Shown here: one piece after another, positions 1-8,563 of the stretch
How the letters are laid out: the number at the start of each line of letters is the position of its first letter
How positions within the stretch are numbered: position 1 is the first letter of the stretch
From: Rhodovibrionaceae bacterium
Lineage (GTDB): Bacteria > Pseudomonadota > Alphaproteobacteria > Kiloniellales > DSM-21159
Direction of reading: 5' to 3'
NCBI GenBank assembly: GCA_028279885.1
Contig: JANQMX010000029.1
Span: 62,001 to 126,000, forward strand
Length of the DNA: 64,000 bases
Position numbers and translations under genes: made by a program
Notes under the pieces: generated by a model
What the model saw: the letters and a program-made list of their open reading frames with translations, nothing else
Databases searched by the model: none
What the model was told of the DNA's origin: nothing

Positions 1-1
1 C

Positions 2-346
2 GAGAAAAACAAGGAGTACGTTCAGGCGGCCAAGGTGATCGGCATCCACCCGATCATGATCATGTTGCGCCACGTACTGCCCAACGTGACCGGGCCGGTG
101 CTGGTCATCGCTACCCTGTCGCTCGCGCTAGCCGTGCTGACCGAAGCGACGCTCTCCTTCCTCGGCGTCGGGGTGCCGGTGACGCAGCCCTCGCTCGGCA
201 CGCTCATCCGTATCGGCAACGATTTCCTCTTCTCGGGCCAATGGTGGATGACCATCTTCCCGGGTGCGGCCCTGGTTATCCTGGTCCTCGCCGTAAACCT
301 TCTGGGCGACTGGCTACGTGACGCCCTCAATCCAAAGCTGAGGTAA
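2..346 (+). CDS. Peptide-type ABC transporter permease (DppC/OppC-like), 3' part only
   Basis: This is the C-terminal end of an inner-membrane permease; the 5' part lies before the window. The reading frame is open from base 2 and ends in TAA. The visible part has the EAA-type cytoplasmic loop near the start (AAKVIGIHPIMIM) and then hydrophobic segments. A DppC-like C-terminus follows (LSFLGVGVPV, then GDWLRDALNPKLR). Known members of this family form a heterodimeric channel for di- or oligopeptides, driven by two ATPases. Those two ATPase genes follow directly, the first only four bases after this stop, so this is the end of a peptide or opine-type importer operon. The actual substrate cannot be read from this fragment. 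Confidence 0.9.
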   Translation, partial: EKNKEYVQAAKVIGIHPIMIMLRHVLPNVTGPVLVIATLSLALAVLTEATLSFLGVGVPVTQPSLGTLIRIGNDFLFSGQWWMTIFPGAALVILVLAVNLLGDWLRDALNPKLR

Positions 347-350
347 GCGG

Positions 351-1346
351 GTGGCCCAAACCCCGGTTCTGGAGGTCAGAAACCTCCGCGTCGAATTCCC
401 CACGCGCAAAGGCACGCTGGTGGCGGTCGACGATATCTCATTCCATGTCAACGAAGGCGAGGTCCTGGGCGTGGTCGGCGAATCCGGTGCCGGCAAGTCC
501 ATGACCGGTACGGCCGTCATCAACCTCCTAGAGCCGCCAGGGCGTATCGGCGGCGGGGAGGTCTATCTCGACGGCCGGCGTATCGACAACCTGCCGTATG
601 AACAGATGCGCCGCATCCGCGGCCGGCAGATCGGCATGGTTTTCCAGGACCCGCTGACCAGCCTCAACCCGCTCTACACGGTCGGTCGCCAGCTCATCGA
701 GACCATCCGGACGCACACGGACCTCAGCGAGCAGGGCGCGCGAAAGCGGGCACTCGAGCTGCTGGCCGAGGTTGGCATTCCCTCGGCCGAGCGCCGCATC
801 GACCAGTATCCGCATCAGTTTTCCGGCGGCATGCGCCAGCGGGTGGTCATCGCGCTCGCGCTTTGCGTCAATCCCCGCCTGGTCATCGCCGACGAGCCGA
901 CCACGGCGCTCGACGTTTCGATCCAGGCGCAGATCATCGCCTTGCTGAAGAAGCTCTGCCACGAGCATGGCGCAGCCGTCATGCTGATCACCCACGACAT
1001 GGGTGTCATCGCCGAGACAGCCGACCGCGTCGCCGTGATGTACGCCGGCCGCCTCGCCGAGGTCGGCCCGGTCCAGCAAGTGATCCAGCAGGCGAAGCAT
1101 CCCTATACCGAGGGCCTGATGGGCTCTATCCCGAAAGTCGGGCATCACACCGACCGCCTGGCGCAAATCGAAGGCTCCATGCCGCGACTGACCGAGATTC
1201 CGAACGGCTGCGCCTATCATCCGCGCTGCCCGAAAGCCTTCGCGCGCTGCTTCGCCGAGCGGCCGGACCTGATAACGCAAGGCGCGACGGACGTGTCCTG
1301 TTGGCTCTACGACGAGGAACTGCAGAGGGTCGAGGCGCATGGCTGA
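351..1346 (+). CDS. Peptide ABC transporter ATP-binding protein (DppD/OppD-like)
   Basis: Cytoplasmic ATPase subunit of the peptide importer, 331 aa, starting at GTG four bases after the permease stop. It has a Walker A GESGAGKS at about residues 43-50, a Q-loop in GMVFQDP, the ABC signature FSGGMRQR at 157-164 and a Walker B LVIADEP at 177-183. The C-terminal oligopeptide-transporter extension contains YHPRCPKAFARC, a Cys-containing motif typical of OppD/OppF/DppD/DppF. It overlaps the next ATPase gene by eight bases, which suggests translational coupling. Length and domain order are normal for the family. The substrate (dipeptide, oligopeptide, nickel or opine) is not determined. Confidence 0.95.
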   Translation: MAQTPVLEVRNLRVEFPTRKGTLVAVDDISFHVNEGEVLGVVGESGAGKSMTGTAVINLLEPPGRIGGGEVYLDGRRIDNLPYEQMRRIRGRQIGMVFQDPLTSLNPLYTVGRQLIETIRTHTDLSEQGARKRALELLAEVGIPSAERRIDQYPHQFSGGMRQRVVIALALCVNPRLVIADEPTTALDVSIQAQIIALLKKLCHEHGAAVMLITHDMGVIAETADRVAVMYAGRLAEVGPVQQVIQQAKHPYTEGLMGSIPKVGHHTDRLAQIEGSMPRLTEIPNGCAYHPRCPKAFARCFAERPDLITQGATDVSCWLYDEELQRVEAHG

Positions 1347-2415
1347 TTTCGCCGCCACGGCTTTGGACAAGTCACAGAACCGCCAGACCGGCGGTGCGGG
1401 CGCCATGGAAAGCGGCGCGGCAGCGCAGCCGCTCGTGCGCGTCGAGGGCTTGGCCAAGTACTTCGATGTTTCACCGCCTCTGCTGACACGAGTGCTCGAG
1501 GGTCAGAAAAAGGCCATTGTCCGAGCCGTGGACGGTGTCAGCTTCGCCATTCCGCAGGGGAAGACCTTTAGCCTGGTTGGCGAGTCCGGCTGCGGGAAGT
1601 CCACCGTGGCCCGGCTGGTGGTCGGCCTCTATCGCCCCACCCGCGGTCACATCGAGTTTGAGGGCACGGACCTCGCCTCGCTGCGCACGCGGGCGCAGAT
1701 GGCCCCTCTGCGCAAGCGCCTGCAGATGATCTTTCAGGACCCCTACGCCAGCCTGAATCCGCGCTGGCGAGTGGCCGACATCATTGCCGAACCCATTCGC
1801 GCCCATAAGCTGATGGACGACGATCGCGGCATCCTGCGCCGCGTCGGCGAGCTGCTGGAGCAGGTGCGGCTGTCCCCGCGGGATGGTGAGAAGTTCCCGC
1901 ACGAGTTTTCCGGCGGGCAGCGCCAGCGCATCTCCATCGCCCGGGCCCTTGCCAGCAACCCGGAATTCCTTGTGTGCGACGAACCGACTTCAGCGCTCGA
2001 CGTTTCGGTTCAAGCGCAGATCCTCAACCTGATGAAGGACCTGCAGCGAGAGCTGGGCCTGACCTATCTCTTCATCAGCCACGACCTCGCGGTCGTCTAT
2101 CACATCTCGGACTATGTCGGCGTGATGTACCTGGGGCGTCTGGTCGAGTGGGGCGAAGCGCAGCAAGTCTTCGGCTCCCCCCGCCATCCCTACACGCGGA
2201 TGCTGATGGATGCGATTCCCGACCTCGAGATGACCGGTCGCCAGCGCATTCCCGTGGCCGGCGAGGTGCCCAGTCCGATCGACCCGCCAAGCGGATGCTA
2301 CTTCCATCCGCGCTGCCCCTTCGCCAACGAGCGCTGCAGCGCCGAAAGCCCGATGGCCATCCCGGTCGGAAGCGGCGAAGTGGCCTGCCACGGCGTCGAA
2401 GAAGGGCGTATCTAA
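1339..2415 (+). CDS. Peptide ABC transporter ATP-binding protein (DppF/OppF-like)
   Basis: Second ATPase of the peptide importer, 358 aa. The ATG lies inside the end of the upstream ATPase gene. Walker A GESGCGKS is at about 81-88, the signature FSGGQRQR at 190-197 and Walker B FLVCDEP just after. The C-terminal extension has [13 protein letters not shown], the conserved Cys motif of this subfamily. The first 30 residues are unusually long and low in complexity for an OppF-type protein; Met23 is another possible start. It is the last gene of the transporter operon; a possible FNR-type box and then a universal stress protein gene follow. Confidence 0.95.
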   Translation: MADFAATALDKSQNRQTGGAGAMESGAAAQPLVRVEGLAKYFDVSPPLLTRVLEGQKKAIVRAVDGVSFAIPQGKTFSLVGESGCGKSTVARLVVGLYRPTRGHIEFEGTDLASLRTRAQMAPLRKRLQMIFQDPYASLNPRWRVADIIAEPIRAHKLMDDDRGILRRVGELLEQVRLSPRDGEKFPHEFSGGQRQRISIARALASNPEFLVCDEPTSALDVSVQAQILNLMKDLQRELGLTYLFISHDLAVVYHISDYVGVMYLGRLVEWGEAQQVFGSPRHPYTRMLMDAIPDLEMTGRQRIPVAGEVPSPIDPPSGCYFHPRCPFANERCSAESPMAIPVGSGEVACHGVEEGRI

Positions 2416-2453
2416 CCCGCTCCACCGACTGTCGATTTCTCTGCGTCCCGACG

Positions 2454-2467
2454 CTGATCTGGATCAA
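2454..2467. promoter_or_regulatory. FNR/FixK-type box upstream of the universal stress protein gene
   Basis: The 14 bases read CTGAT-CTGG-ATCAA. They match the FNR/Anr/FixK consensus TTGAT-N4-ATCAA in nine of ten defined positions. The centre is 67.5 nt upstream of the ATG at 2528. If the site acted at the usual -41.5, the leader would be about 26 nt. A near-identical spacing exists for the perfect box at 20778-20791. Its function is inferred from the consensus only. Confidence 0.5.
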
Positions 2468-2527
2468 CAGCCCCAGATTTGTGAGGGATTAGTTTGTCGA
2501 CCAAACACGAAACCGATGGGAGCCACC

Positions 2528-3367
2528 ATGAGCATCAAGTCCATTCTTCTGCTGCTTGACGACAGCACCGCCTGCGCGAAACGCATGACGGTCAGCTTCG
2601 AATTGGCGCGCCGCTTCGGCGCACATCTGACCGGGCTCTATGTCATCCCCACTCCCAGCATCATCTACGGCGCGCCGCACGCGCCGATCACCGAGATCGA
2701 AAGCGAGGTACAACGATCGCAGGAACGCGGCCAAGCCTCGATTGCCGCGTTCGAGGACATGGCCAAGAAGGAGGGCGTCTCCGTCGAGCCTCGCCTGGTC
2801 AACGCCATGGGTGAGGCCGTCTCCGACGTGGCGGCCCTGCACGGACGCTATTCCGACCTGCTTATCCTCGGCCAAAACGATCCCAACGACCTGCGCTCGC
2901 TTGGAATCGGCGTGGTCGAGTCGACGCTGCTGGGCAGCGGCCGACCAAGCCTCTTCGTGCCCTACATCGGCGTGCAGATGCCGATGCTGGACCACGTCAT
3001 CGTCGCCTGGGATGCCAGCCAAGAATCGACCCGCGCCGTGCATGACGCCCTGCCGTTCCTGGTCGAGGCCAAGAAAGTCACGGTCCTGGTGATCAATCCG
3101 CGCATCGGCCCAGACGGGCACGGCGAGCAACCCGGCGCCGACATCGCCACGGCACTCGCGCGCCATGGAGTCGACGTGACCGTGCAGGAAGACCAGGTCG
3201 ACCGCATCGCCATTGGCGAAGCGGTGCTCTCCCGCATCAGCGATCTGCAGGGCGGCATGCTGGTGATGGGCGCCTATGGCCATGCCCGCCTGCGCGAGCT
3301 CATCTTGGGCGGGGTCACAGACACCATCCTGCGGGAGATGACGGTTCCCGTGCTCATGTCTCACTGA
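2528..3367 (+). CDS. Universal stress protein, two tandem USP domains
   Basis: A 279-aa cytoplasmic protein with two UspA folds, roughly residues 1-150 and 155-279. I place the start at ATG 2528 because GGGAG at 2518-2522 sits five bases before it; an in-frame ATG at 2516 overlaps that site. The second domain ends in GAYGHARLRELILGG, which resembles the ATP-binding G-2x-G-9x-G motif. The residue after the last glycine of the motif is Gly, not Ser/Thr, so ATP binding is uncertain. Tandem USPs of this size are often induced by low oxygen or stationary phase, which fits the FNR-like box upstream. The gene stands alone, convergent with the ATP12-like gene. Confidence 0.9.
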   Translation: MSIKSILLLLDDSTACAKRMTVSFELARRFGAHLTGLYVIPTPSIIYGAPHAPITEIESEVQRSQERGQASIAAFEDMAKKEGVSVEPRLVNAMGEAVSDVAALHGRYSDLLILGQNDPNDLRSLGIGVVESTLLGSGRPSLFVPYIGVQMPMLDHVIVAWDASQESTRAVHDALPFLVEAKKVTVLVINPRIGPDGHGEQPGADIATALARHGVDVTVQEDQVDRIAIGEAVLSRISDLQGGMLVMGAYGHARLRELILGGVTDTILREMTVPVLMSH

Positions 3368-3400
3368 GCGAAGGGCGTTTTTCGCGACGGAGAAAAGCTC

Positions 3401-4096
3401 TCAGGTCTGTAAGGCCTGAAAGAAGCGCGCCGCGGCCTCCAGGTCGCGGCGTATGCCGTCGCGCCGCTCTGCCGCAATGGGATCCTCGCCCCAGCGCTCG
3501 ATCTGAAAGGTCTCTTCCAGCTCACTGGCGGCAAAGGCTTCGGCGGCGCTGAGCCGCTGCTCAGCCAACGCCAGACCGACGACCAGAGAGCCGCAAGCGC
3601 GTACGGCCGTCGCCAGGCCGGTCAAGGCAAGCGCGTCGTAGCGCTCCAAGACGCCGCGCAGCGCCACCAAAGCCTCAGCCGGCTGCTGTAGCTCCAATAG
3701 GCCACTCCCCACGGCGAGCCGGGTCCCATGGGTTGCCTCGAGCCAGTCCAGCAGAGGACGCCAAACCTGCTCCTGCCGCGCCACCAGCTCGTCCGGCTCT
3801 TCCGCGCGATAGCAGAGCAGCTCATGCTCGGCGAAGCTCAGCAGCTCCTCGCGCGCCGCGCTCCGATCGTTCTCCACCAAGTCGATCGCCGTGCAGGCAA
3901 TGGCGGTCAGCGGCATCTCCGTCGGACGCACCTCCTCGCCCTGCGCCTCCCATTCACCGGCGATGGCGTCGGCCAGGGGACGGCGCGGCACGAGGAGCAG
4001 GGCTTTGGCCGGCGTCCGCACCGGCCGGCCGTCGAGCGTGATGGCCAGCCCCTCGTCCTTCGCCTCCACCGCGACTGTCTTGTAGAAGCGTTTCAT
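3401..4096 (-). CDS. ATP12-family F1-ATPase assembly chaperone
   Basis: A 231-aa protein of the ATP12 family, which in mitochondria binds the F1 alpha subunit during ATP synthase assembly. Bacterial homologues occur mainly in alphaproteobacteria. The N-terminal pattern is characteristic: MKRFYKTVAV, then ITLDGRPVRTPAKALL, then AIAGEWEAQG, then MPLTAIACTAIDLV. The central part carries LLCYRAEEPDELVARQEQVW, also conserved in the family. The start overlaps the stop of the HAD phosphatase gene by four bases (ATGA type), so it is the last gene of the crcB-rluC-HAD-ATP12 operon. A role in ATP synthase assembly is inferred from the family. Confidence 0.92.
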   Translation of the reverse strand: MKRFYKTVAVEAKDEGLAITLDGRPVRTPAKALLLVPRRPLADAIAGEWEAQGEEVRPTEMPLTAIACTAIDLVENDRSAAREELLSFAEHELLCYRAEEPDELVARQEQVWRPLLDWLEATHGTRLAVGSGLLELQQPAEALVALRGVLERYDALALTGLATAVRACGSLVVGLALAEQRLSAAEAFAASELEETFQIERWGEDPIAAERRDGIRRDLEAAARFFQALQT

Positions 4097-4791
4097 CGAG
4101 GCCAGGACTCCCCATCCGCAGGGGCAAGCGCCGACAAGGTCGCGGGAAGCTCGCGCATGGCGTCGATGATGGCCGCCGCTCCGGCTCTGCGCAGGTCTTC
4201 AGCCCCGTGATAGCCATAGGAAACGCCAATCGCGGCAACCTCTGCGCTACGCGCCATGGCCATGTCGAAGCTGGTGTCGCCGATCAGCACCGTCTCCTGC
4301 GCCTCGGCGCCCGCCTCGGCCATGGCCTGGCGCAGCATGGCCGGATGCGGCTTGCTGGGATGGCGGTCCGCCGTTTGCAGGGTGACGAAAAGGCCGGAGA
4401 TCTGATGCCGCTCCAGCGAGGCTCTCAGACCGCGCATAGCTTTGCCGGTGGCGATGCCGAGGCTGACGTCCGGCTGGTTGAGCCCGAGCAGCGTCTCCCG
4501 CACATCTTCAAACAGCGGCTCGTGGAACTCCGTATGCAGGCGCATGGCCAAGAAGCTATCGCGATAGGCCTGCGCAACCCTCGGCAAGGCGCTGTGCGCC
4601 TGGTCTCCCAGCAGCTCTTCAAGCGCGGCCTCGAGGGACAGGCCGACGACCCGCCGCACGGCTGTGGCCGGTGGCGCGGGCAAGCCGCAGGCCGTGAAGG
4701 CTTCCCCCATGGCCGTAACGATGTTGTGCTGGCTGTCGACCAGGGTTCCGTCGTAGTCGAAGACGATCAAGCGGTAGGCGTGCGCCGGCAT
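4093..4791 (-). CDS. HAD-superfamily phosphatase (phosphoglycolate phosphatase-like)
   Basis: A 232-aa HAD hydrolase. Motif I is VFDYDGTLVDS with the nucleophile at Asp12 and the acid/base at Asp14. Motif II is in LGIATGKAM, and the late acidic motif is VLIGDTSFDM. The helical cap after motif I (HNIVTAMGEAFTACGLP) is of the Gph/pyrophosphatase type. I chose the ATG at 4791, just after the stop of the pseudouridine synthase gene; an in-frame TTG at 4815 would make it overlap that gene. In alphaproteobacteria this gene commonly lies between an RluC-like synthase and ATP12. The substrate is unknown. Confidence 0.9.
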   Translation of the reverse strand: MPAHAYRLIVFDYDGTLVDSQHNIVTAMGEAFTACGLPAPPATAVRRVVGLSLEAALEELLGDQAHSALPRVAQAYRDSFLAMRLHTEFHEPLFEDVRETLLGLNQPDVSLGIATGKAMRGLRASLERHQISGLFVTLQTADRHPSKPHPAMLRQAMAEAGAEAQETVLIGDTSFDMAMARSAEVAAIGVSYGYHGAEDLRRAGAAAIIDAMRELPATLSALAPADGESWPR

Positions 4792-4796
4792 CCCGC

Positions 4797-5783
4797 TCAA
4801 GCCTCTTCCAGCCAACTTGCCGCTGCGGCCGCTTTCCCGTCCGCAGGATCGAAACCAAGCGCCTCGAAGGCCGCCAACATATGCTCCGGCGGCGGTGCGA
4901 CAGCACGGAAAGTGGTCTCGTCGGAGGGGTGCGGAAGCGCAAGCTCGCGGGCATGCAGCATGAGCTTTCCGGGCAGCGCGGGCTGCTCGGGAAACGCCTG
5001 CCGCCCACCGTATTTCCCGTCGCCGACGATCGGCCAGCCTTTGGCCAGGCAGTGGACCCTAAGCTGGTGGGTGCGCCCTGTCATCGGCCGCAAGCCCAGC
5101 CAGGTCACGCCGTGGGACCGCCCCAGCACGGCATAGCGGGTCCGCGCCGGCTTGCCGGCCTCGTCCACCATGACCTTTTCGCCGCCCGCCGGCCCACTCT
5201 TGGCAAGCGGCAGGTTGATTTCGCCGCGCTTCTTCTCTGGGCTGCCGACGACCAGCGCCCAGTAGATCTTCCTTGGCTTGTCACACCTGAAGACGGCCGA
5301 AAGCCGGCGGGCCGCTTCGCGGGTAGAGGCCAGCAGCAGCACGCCGGAGGTGTCGCGGTCCAGCCTGTGGACCAGCCGCGGCGTCTCGCCGCCTTCGGCC
5401 AATGCCGGCAGCAGCGCATCCAGATGGCGCTGCTGTCGACTGCCGCCCTGGACCGCCAGGCCATGTGGCTTGTCGAGCGCGATCAGCCAATCGTCGCGAT
5501 AGAGCAGCACGGCCTCCAGCATCGCATGATCGGCGGCTGCGATTTGCGGTGCTTTCTCAGCGGGCCGCGGGGCCTCCAGAATAGGCGGCACCCTGAGGCG
5601 CTGTCCGGCCGCGAGCGTGGTCGCCGCCTTCACCCGCTTGCCCTCGAGCCGAATCTGCCCGCTGCGCAGCAGCTTCTCGAGGCGTGAACGCGGCAGGCGC
5701 GGATAGTGCCGGCGGAACCACTTGTCGAGCCGGAGCCCCTCCTCCTCCGGCGCCACCTCGCGCATCTCCACAGTCGCGCTCAT
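4797..5783 (-). CDS. RluA/RluC-family 23S rRNA pseudouridine synthase
   Basis: A 328-aa protein that converts uridine to pseudouridine in RNA, probably 23S rRNA. An S4 RNA-binding domain covers about residues 15-70 (LDKWFRRHYPRLPRSRLEKL). The catalytic domain carries HRLDRDTSG at 139-147, with the expected nucleophile Asp142. The family motifs IALDKPHGLAVQGG and GRTHQLRVH are also present. The start codon overlaps the crcB stop by four bases, so the two are translationally coupled. Length and motif order fit RluC/RluD; the exact target uridines cannot be told. Confidence 0.93.
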   Translation of the reverse strand: MSATVEMREVAPEEEGLRLDKWFRRHYPRLPRSRLEKLLRSGQIRLEGKRVKAATTLAAGQRLRVPPILEAPRPAEKAPQIAAADHAMLEAVLLYRDDWLIALDKPHGLAVQGGSRQQRHLDALLPALAEGGETPRLVHRLDRDTSGVLLLASTREAARRLSAVFRCDKPRKIYWALVVGSPEKKRGEINLPLAKSGPAGGEKVMVDEAGKPARTRYAVLGRSHGVTWLGLRPMTGRTHQLRVHCLAKGWPIVGDGKYGGRQAFPEQPALPGKLMLHARELALPHPSDETTFRAVAPPPEHMLAAFEALGFDPADGKAAAAASWLEEA

Positions 5784-6160
5784 GAGAAGACCGCCCGACC
5801 GAGATGGAGCCCGGCGACCAAGCCGGCCACGGAAAGCACCACCGAGCCGACGATGTAGAGACCGACCGAGAGGAAGGCACCGCGCTCATAAAGTACCAAA
5901 GTGTCGAGCGAGAAGGTCGAGAAGGTGGTGAAAGCCCCAAGCACGCCGACGGCAAGCAGCGCGCGCAATTCCGGGGACAGCAGCCATACCTGGGTCCAGG
6001 CCTCGACCAGCAGCCCCATGACGAAGGAACCGACGACATTCACGACAAGCGTGCCATAGGGAAAGCCCTGGCCAAGCCAGTGGCCGACCTGGCTCATCAC
6101 CAGGTAGCGCCCGACCGCGCCCAGGGCACCACCGGCGGCGACTGCCAGCAGCATGTTCAT
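5780..6160 (-). CDS. crcB: Fluoride channel CrcB (Fluc)
   Basis: A 126-aa membrane protein that exports fluoride as a dual-topology dimer. Four hydrophobic segments are visible. The family motifs are clear: GGALGAVGRY, GTLVVNVVGSF and GAFTTFSTFSLD (the Phe/Ser/Thr track that lines the pore). The start is ATG 6160; the frame stays open upstream, but that extension is Arg/Ser-rich and unlike the family. It is the first gene of the four-gene minus-strand operon. I looked upstream for a fluoride riboswitch and saw none. Confidence 0.93.
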   Translation of the reverse strand: MNMLLAVAAGGALGAVGRYLVMSQVGHWLGQGFPYGTLVVNVVGSFVMGLLVEAWTQVWLLSPELRALLAVGVLGAFTTFSTFSLDTLVLYERGAFLSVGLYIVGSVVLSVAGLVAGLHLGRAVFS

Positions 6161-6336
6161 CGTGCCAAGACCCTCATAAGAAGCGCGATAGCAAAGCCGA
6201 CCCTCCCCGGCAATCGCGCTGCGGCTTCCGCATGCGGCGCTCGCACGGCTGCCAGGGTGGGTCGGCAGGCCTAGATGCTTTAGGCGCAAGAGCGGCTCGG
6301 CTATGCTCCGCCGCTGACGACGAACGGAAGACAACC

Positions 6337-8454
6337 ATGCCGCTGGACAACCGCGCGACCGAATTGCCTTCTGGCTGGGCCTATAGCACCTGCCCGCACG
6401 ACTGCCCTTCGGCTTGCGCGCTCGAGGTCCAGGTGCTGAGCAGCGACCGCGTCGGCAAGCTTCGCGGCGCGCGCGCCAATTCCTATACAGCCGGCGTGAT
6501 CTGCGCCAAGGTCGCGCGCTACGCCGAACGAGTTCACCACCCGGACCGCCTGACCACGCCGCTCAAGCGAAACGGCGAAAAGGGCCTGACCGGCACGAGC
6601 TTCACGCCAATCTCCTGGGAGGCGGCGCTCGACGAGGTCGCCGAAGCCTTCACCCAGGCAGAACAGCGCTACGGGTCGGAGACGGTCTGGCCACACTACT
6701 TCGCCGGCACCATGGGCCATGTACAGCGCGACGGCATCAACCGCCTGCGCCATGCCAAGCACTACTCCGGCCAATGGTCGACCATCTGCACCAGTCTGCC
6801 CGAGTCCGGCTGGCTGGCCGGCGTCGGCGCCAAGAAAGGCGTCGACGCGCGAGAGATGGCCAAGTCGGACCTGATCGTCATCTGGGGTGGAAATCCGGTG
6901 AACACCCAGGTGAACGTCATGACGCACGTGGCGTACGCGCGCAAAGCGCGGGGCGCCAAGCTGGTGGTCATCGACCCTTACCGTACCGGTACGGCAGATC
7001 AAGCGGACCTGCACTTGGCGGTCAAGCCGAGTACCGATGGCGCTCTCGCCGCAGCCGTCATTCATGTGCTTCTCAAGGAAGGTTATGCCGACCGCGCGTA
7101 CCTGGAAAAATACACCGATTGGAGTGCGGAGGCAGAACGGCACTTTGCAGAGCGTACGCCCGCCTGGGCGTCGACCATCACCGGCCTGAGCGAGGAGGAG
7201 ATTCTCGCCTTTGCCCGGCTCTACGGCAGCACCAAGCGCAGCTATCTGCGCATCGGCTACGGCTTCGCCCGCGCCCGCAACGGCGCCGCCAACCTGCACG
7301 CCGCGTCTTGCCTGCCGGCGGTGACCGGCGCCTGGCAGTACGAGGGCGGCGGCGCGCTCTGGGGCAACGGTCTTATTTACGGCCTGGACAAGACCCTGGT
7401 CGAAGGCCTCGACGTGCGCGACCCGAGCGTGCGTATCCTCGACCAATCGCGCATCGGCCCCATCCTGGTCGGTGACGAACGCGATCTCGGCGAGGGACCG
7501 CCGGTGACGGGGCTTCTCATCCAGAACACCAATCCGGCCGCGGTGAGCCCGGAAACCAAGAAATGCCTCGAGGGCCTGGGACGCAACGACCTTTTCACCT
7601 GCGTCCATGAGCAGTTCATGACGGAGACGGCGGCCCTGGCCGACATCGTGCTGCCGGCAACCACCTTCCTGGAGCACACGGACTGCTACACCGCCAGCGG
7701 CCACACCTTCTTCCAGGTGACCAAGCCTCTGATCGACCCGCTGCCCGAGTGCCGTTCAAACCATGAGGTGATCTGTGCTTTGGCCAAGCGCCTCGGCGCC
7801 GAACACCCCGGATTCGAGATGAGCGCCTGGGAATTGATCGACCGCACCCTCCAGGCCTCGGGCATGCCATCCGCCGAAGAAATCTGGCAGGGTCAGGGGC
7901 TCGACAAGGCCGAGGACTTCGAGACCGCGCACTTCCTCAAAGGATTCCCCCACCCGGACGGCAAGTTCCATTTCAAGGCGGATTGGCGCCGGGTCGCCAA
8001 CGCGCATATCGGTCAACCGAGCTATGCCGGGCTGTTCGCCGGCATGCCGGGCTATGCCGATCACTGGGAGTCGCTCGACGCCACGGACGAGGAGCGCCCC
8101 TATCGTCTGGTCGCCGCACCGGCCCGCGGCTTCCTGAACACCAGCTTCACCGAGACACCAGGCTCCCAGGCGCGTGAAGGCCGGCCCGAGGTGCTGATCC
8201 ATCCCCGGACCTGCGAAGCGCTGGGCATCGAAGACGGTACCCGCGTGCGCCTCGGCAACGCTCTCGGCTCCGTCGTACTGCATGCCAAGGTCTTCGATGG
8301 CCTGCAGCCCGACGTGCTGGTCGTCGAGTCGATCTTCCCCAATCACCGTTTCGAAGAAGGGCTGGGAATCAACAGCTTGGTGAGCGCCGACCCTGGCGCA
8401 CCGCGCGGCGGGGCGGTTTTCCACGACACCGCCGTGTGGCTGCGGACGACTTAG
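6337..8454 (+). CDS. Cytoplasmic molybdopterin oxidoreductase (DMSO reductase superfamily)
   Basis: A 705-aa catalytic subunit that should bind bis-MGD molybdenum cofactor and one [4Fe-4S] cluster. The cluster ligands are Cys19, Cys23, Cys27 and Cys56, in a Cx3Cx3Cx28C pattern (CPHDCPSAC, later GVICAKV). The molybdopterin domains follow, with IWGGNPVNTQVN and IQNTNPAAVSP; the C-terminal dinucleotide-binding domain has PRTCEALGIEDG. No twin-arginine signal is present, so it should act in the cytoplasm. GGAAG six bases before ATG 6337 supports this start. No electron-transfer subunit or cofactor gene lies next to it. It resembles a widespread family whose substrate is usually not assigned. Confidence 0.92.
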   Translation: MPLDNRATELPSGWAYSTCPHDCPSACALEVQVLSSDRVGKLRGARANSYTAGVICAKVARYAERVHHPDRLTTPLKRNGEKGLTGTSFTPISWEAALDEVAEAFTQAEQRYGSETVWPHYFAGTMGHVQRDGINRLRHAKHYSGQWSTICTSLPESGWLAGVGAKKGVDAREMAKSDLIVIWGGNPVNTQVNVMTHVAYARKARGAKLVVIDPYRTGTADQADLHLAVKPSTDGALAAAVIHVLLKEGYADRAYLEKYTDWSAEAERHFAERTPAWASTITGLSEEEILAFARLYGSTKRSYLRIGYGFARARNGAANLHAASCLPAVTGAWQYEGGGALWGNGLIYGLDKTLVEGLDVRDPSVRILDQSRIGPILVGDERDLGEGPPVTGLLIQNTNPAAVSPETKKCLEGLGRNDLFTCVHEQFMTETAALADIVLPATTFLEHTDCYTASGHTFFQVTKPLIDPLPECRSNHEVICALAKRLGAEHPGFEMSAWELIDRTLQASGMPSAEEIWQGQGLDKAEDFETAHFLKGFPHPDGKFHFKADWRRVANAHIGQPSYAGLFAGMPGYADHWESLDATDEERPYRLVAAPARGFLNTSFTETPGSQAREGRPEVLIHPRTCEALGIEDGTRVRLGNALGSVVLHAKVFDGLQPDVLVVESIFPNHRFEEGLGINSLVSADPGAPRGGAVFHDTAVWLRTT

Positions 8455-8563
8455 GAGAGTCACACCCTGTCAAGCGCAATAGCCGCTTGCGGCCTGCTCT
8501 GTTGCTTCTACCATGGTTATGCGGCGGTTCGATTCGCCCTCGTGAGAATATCTGGGGAAGTGA

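Noticed and set aside
6161..6336. Possible fluoride riboswitch upstream of crcB
   Set aside because: I could not find the conserved GG-rich pseudoknot pattern of the crcB motif; crcB appears to be preceded only by a short GC-rich spacer.
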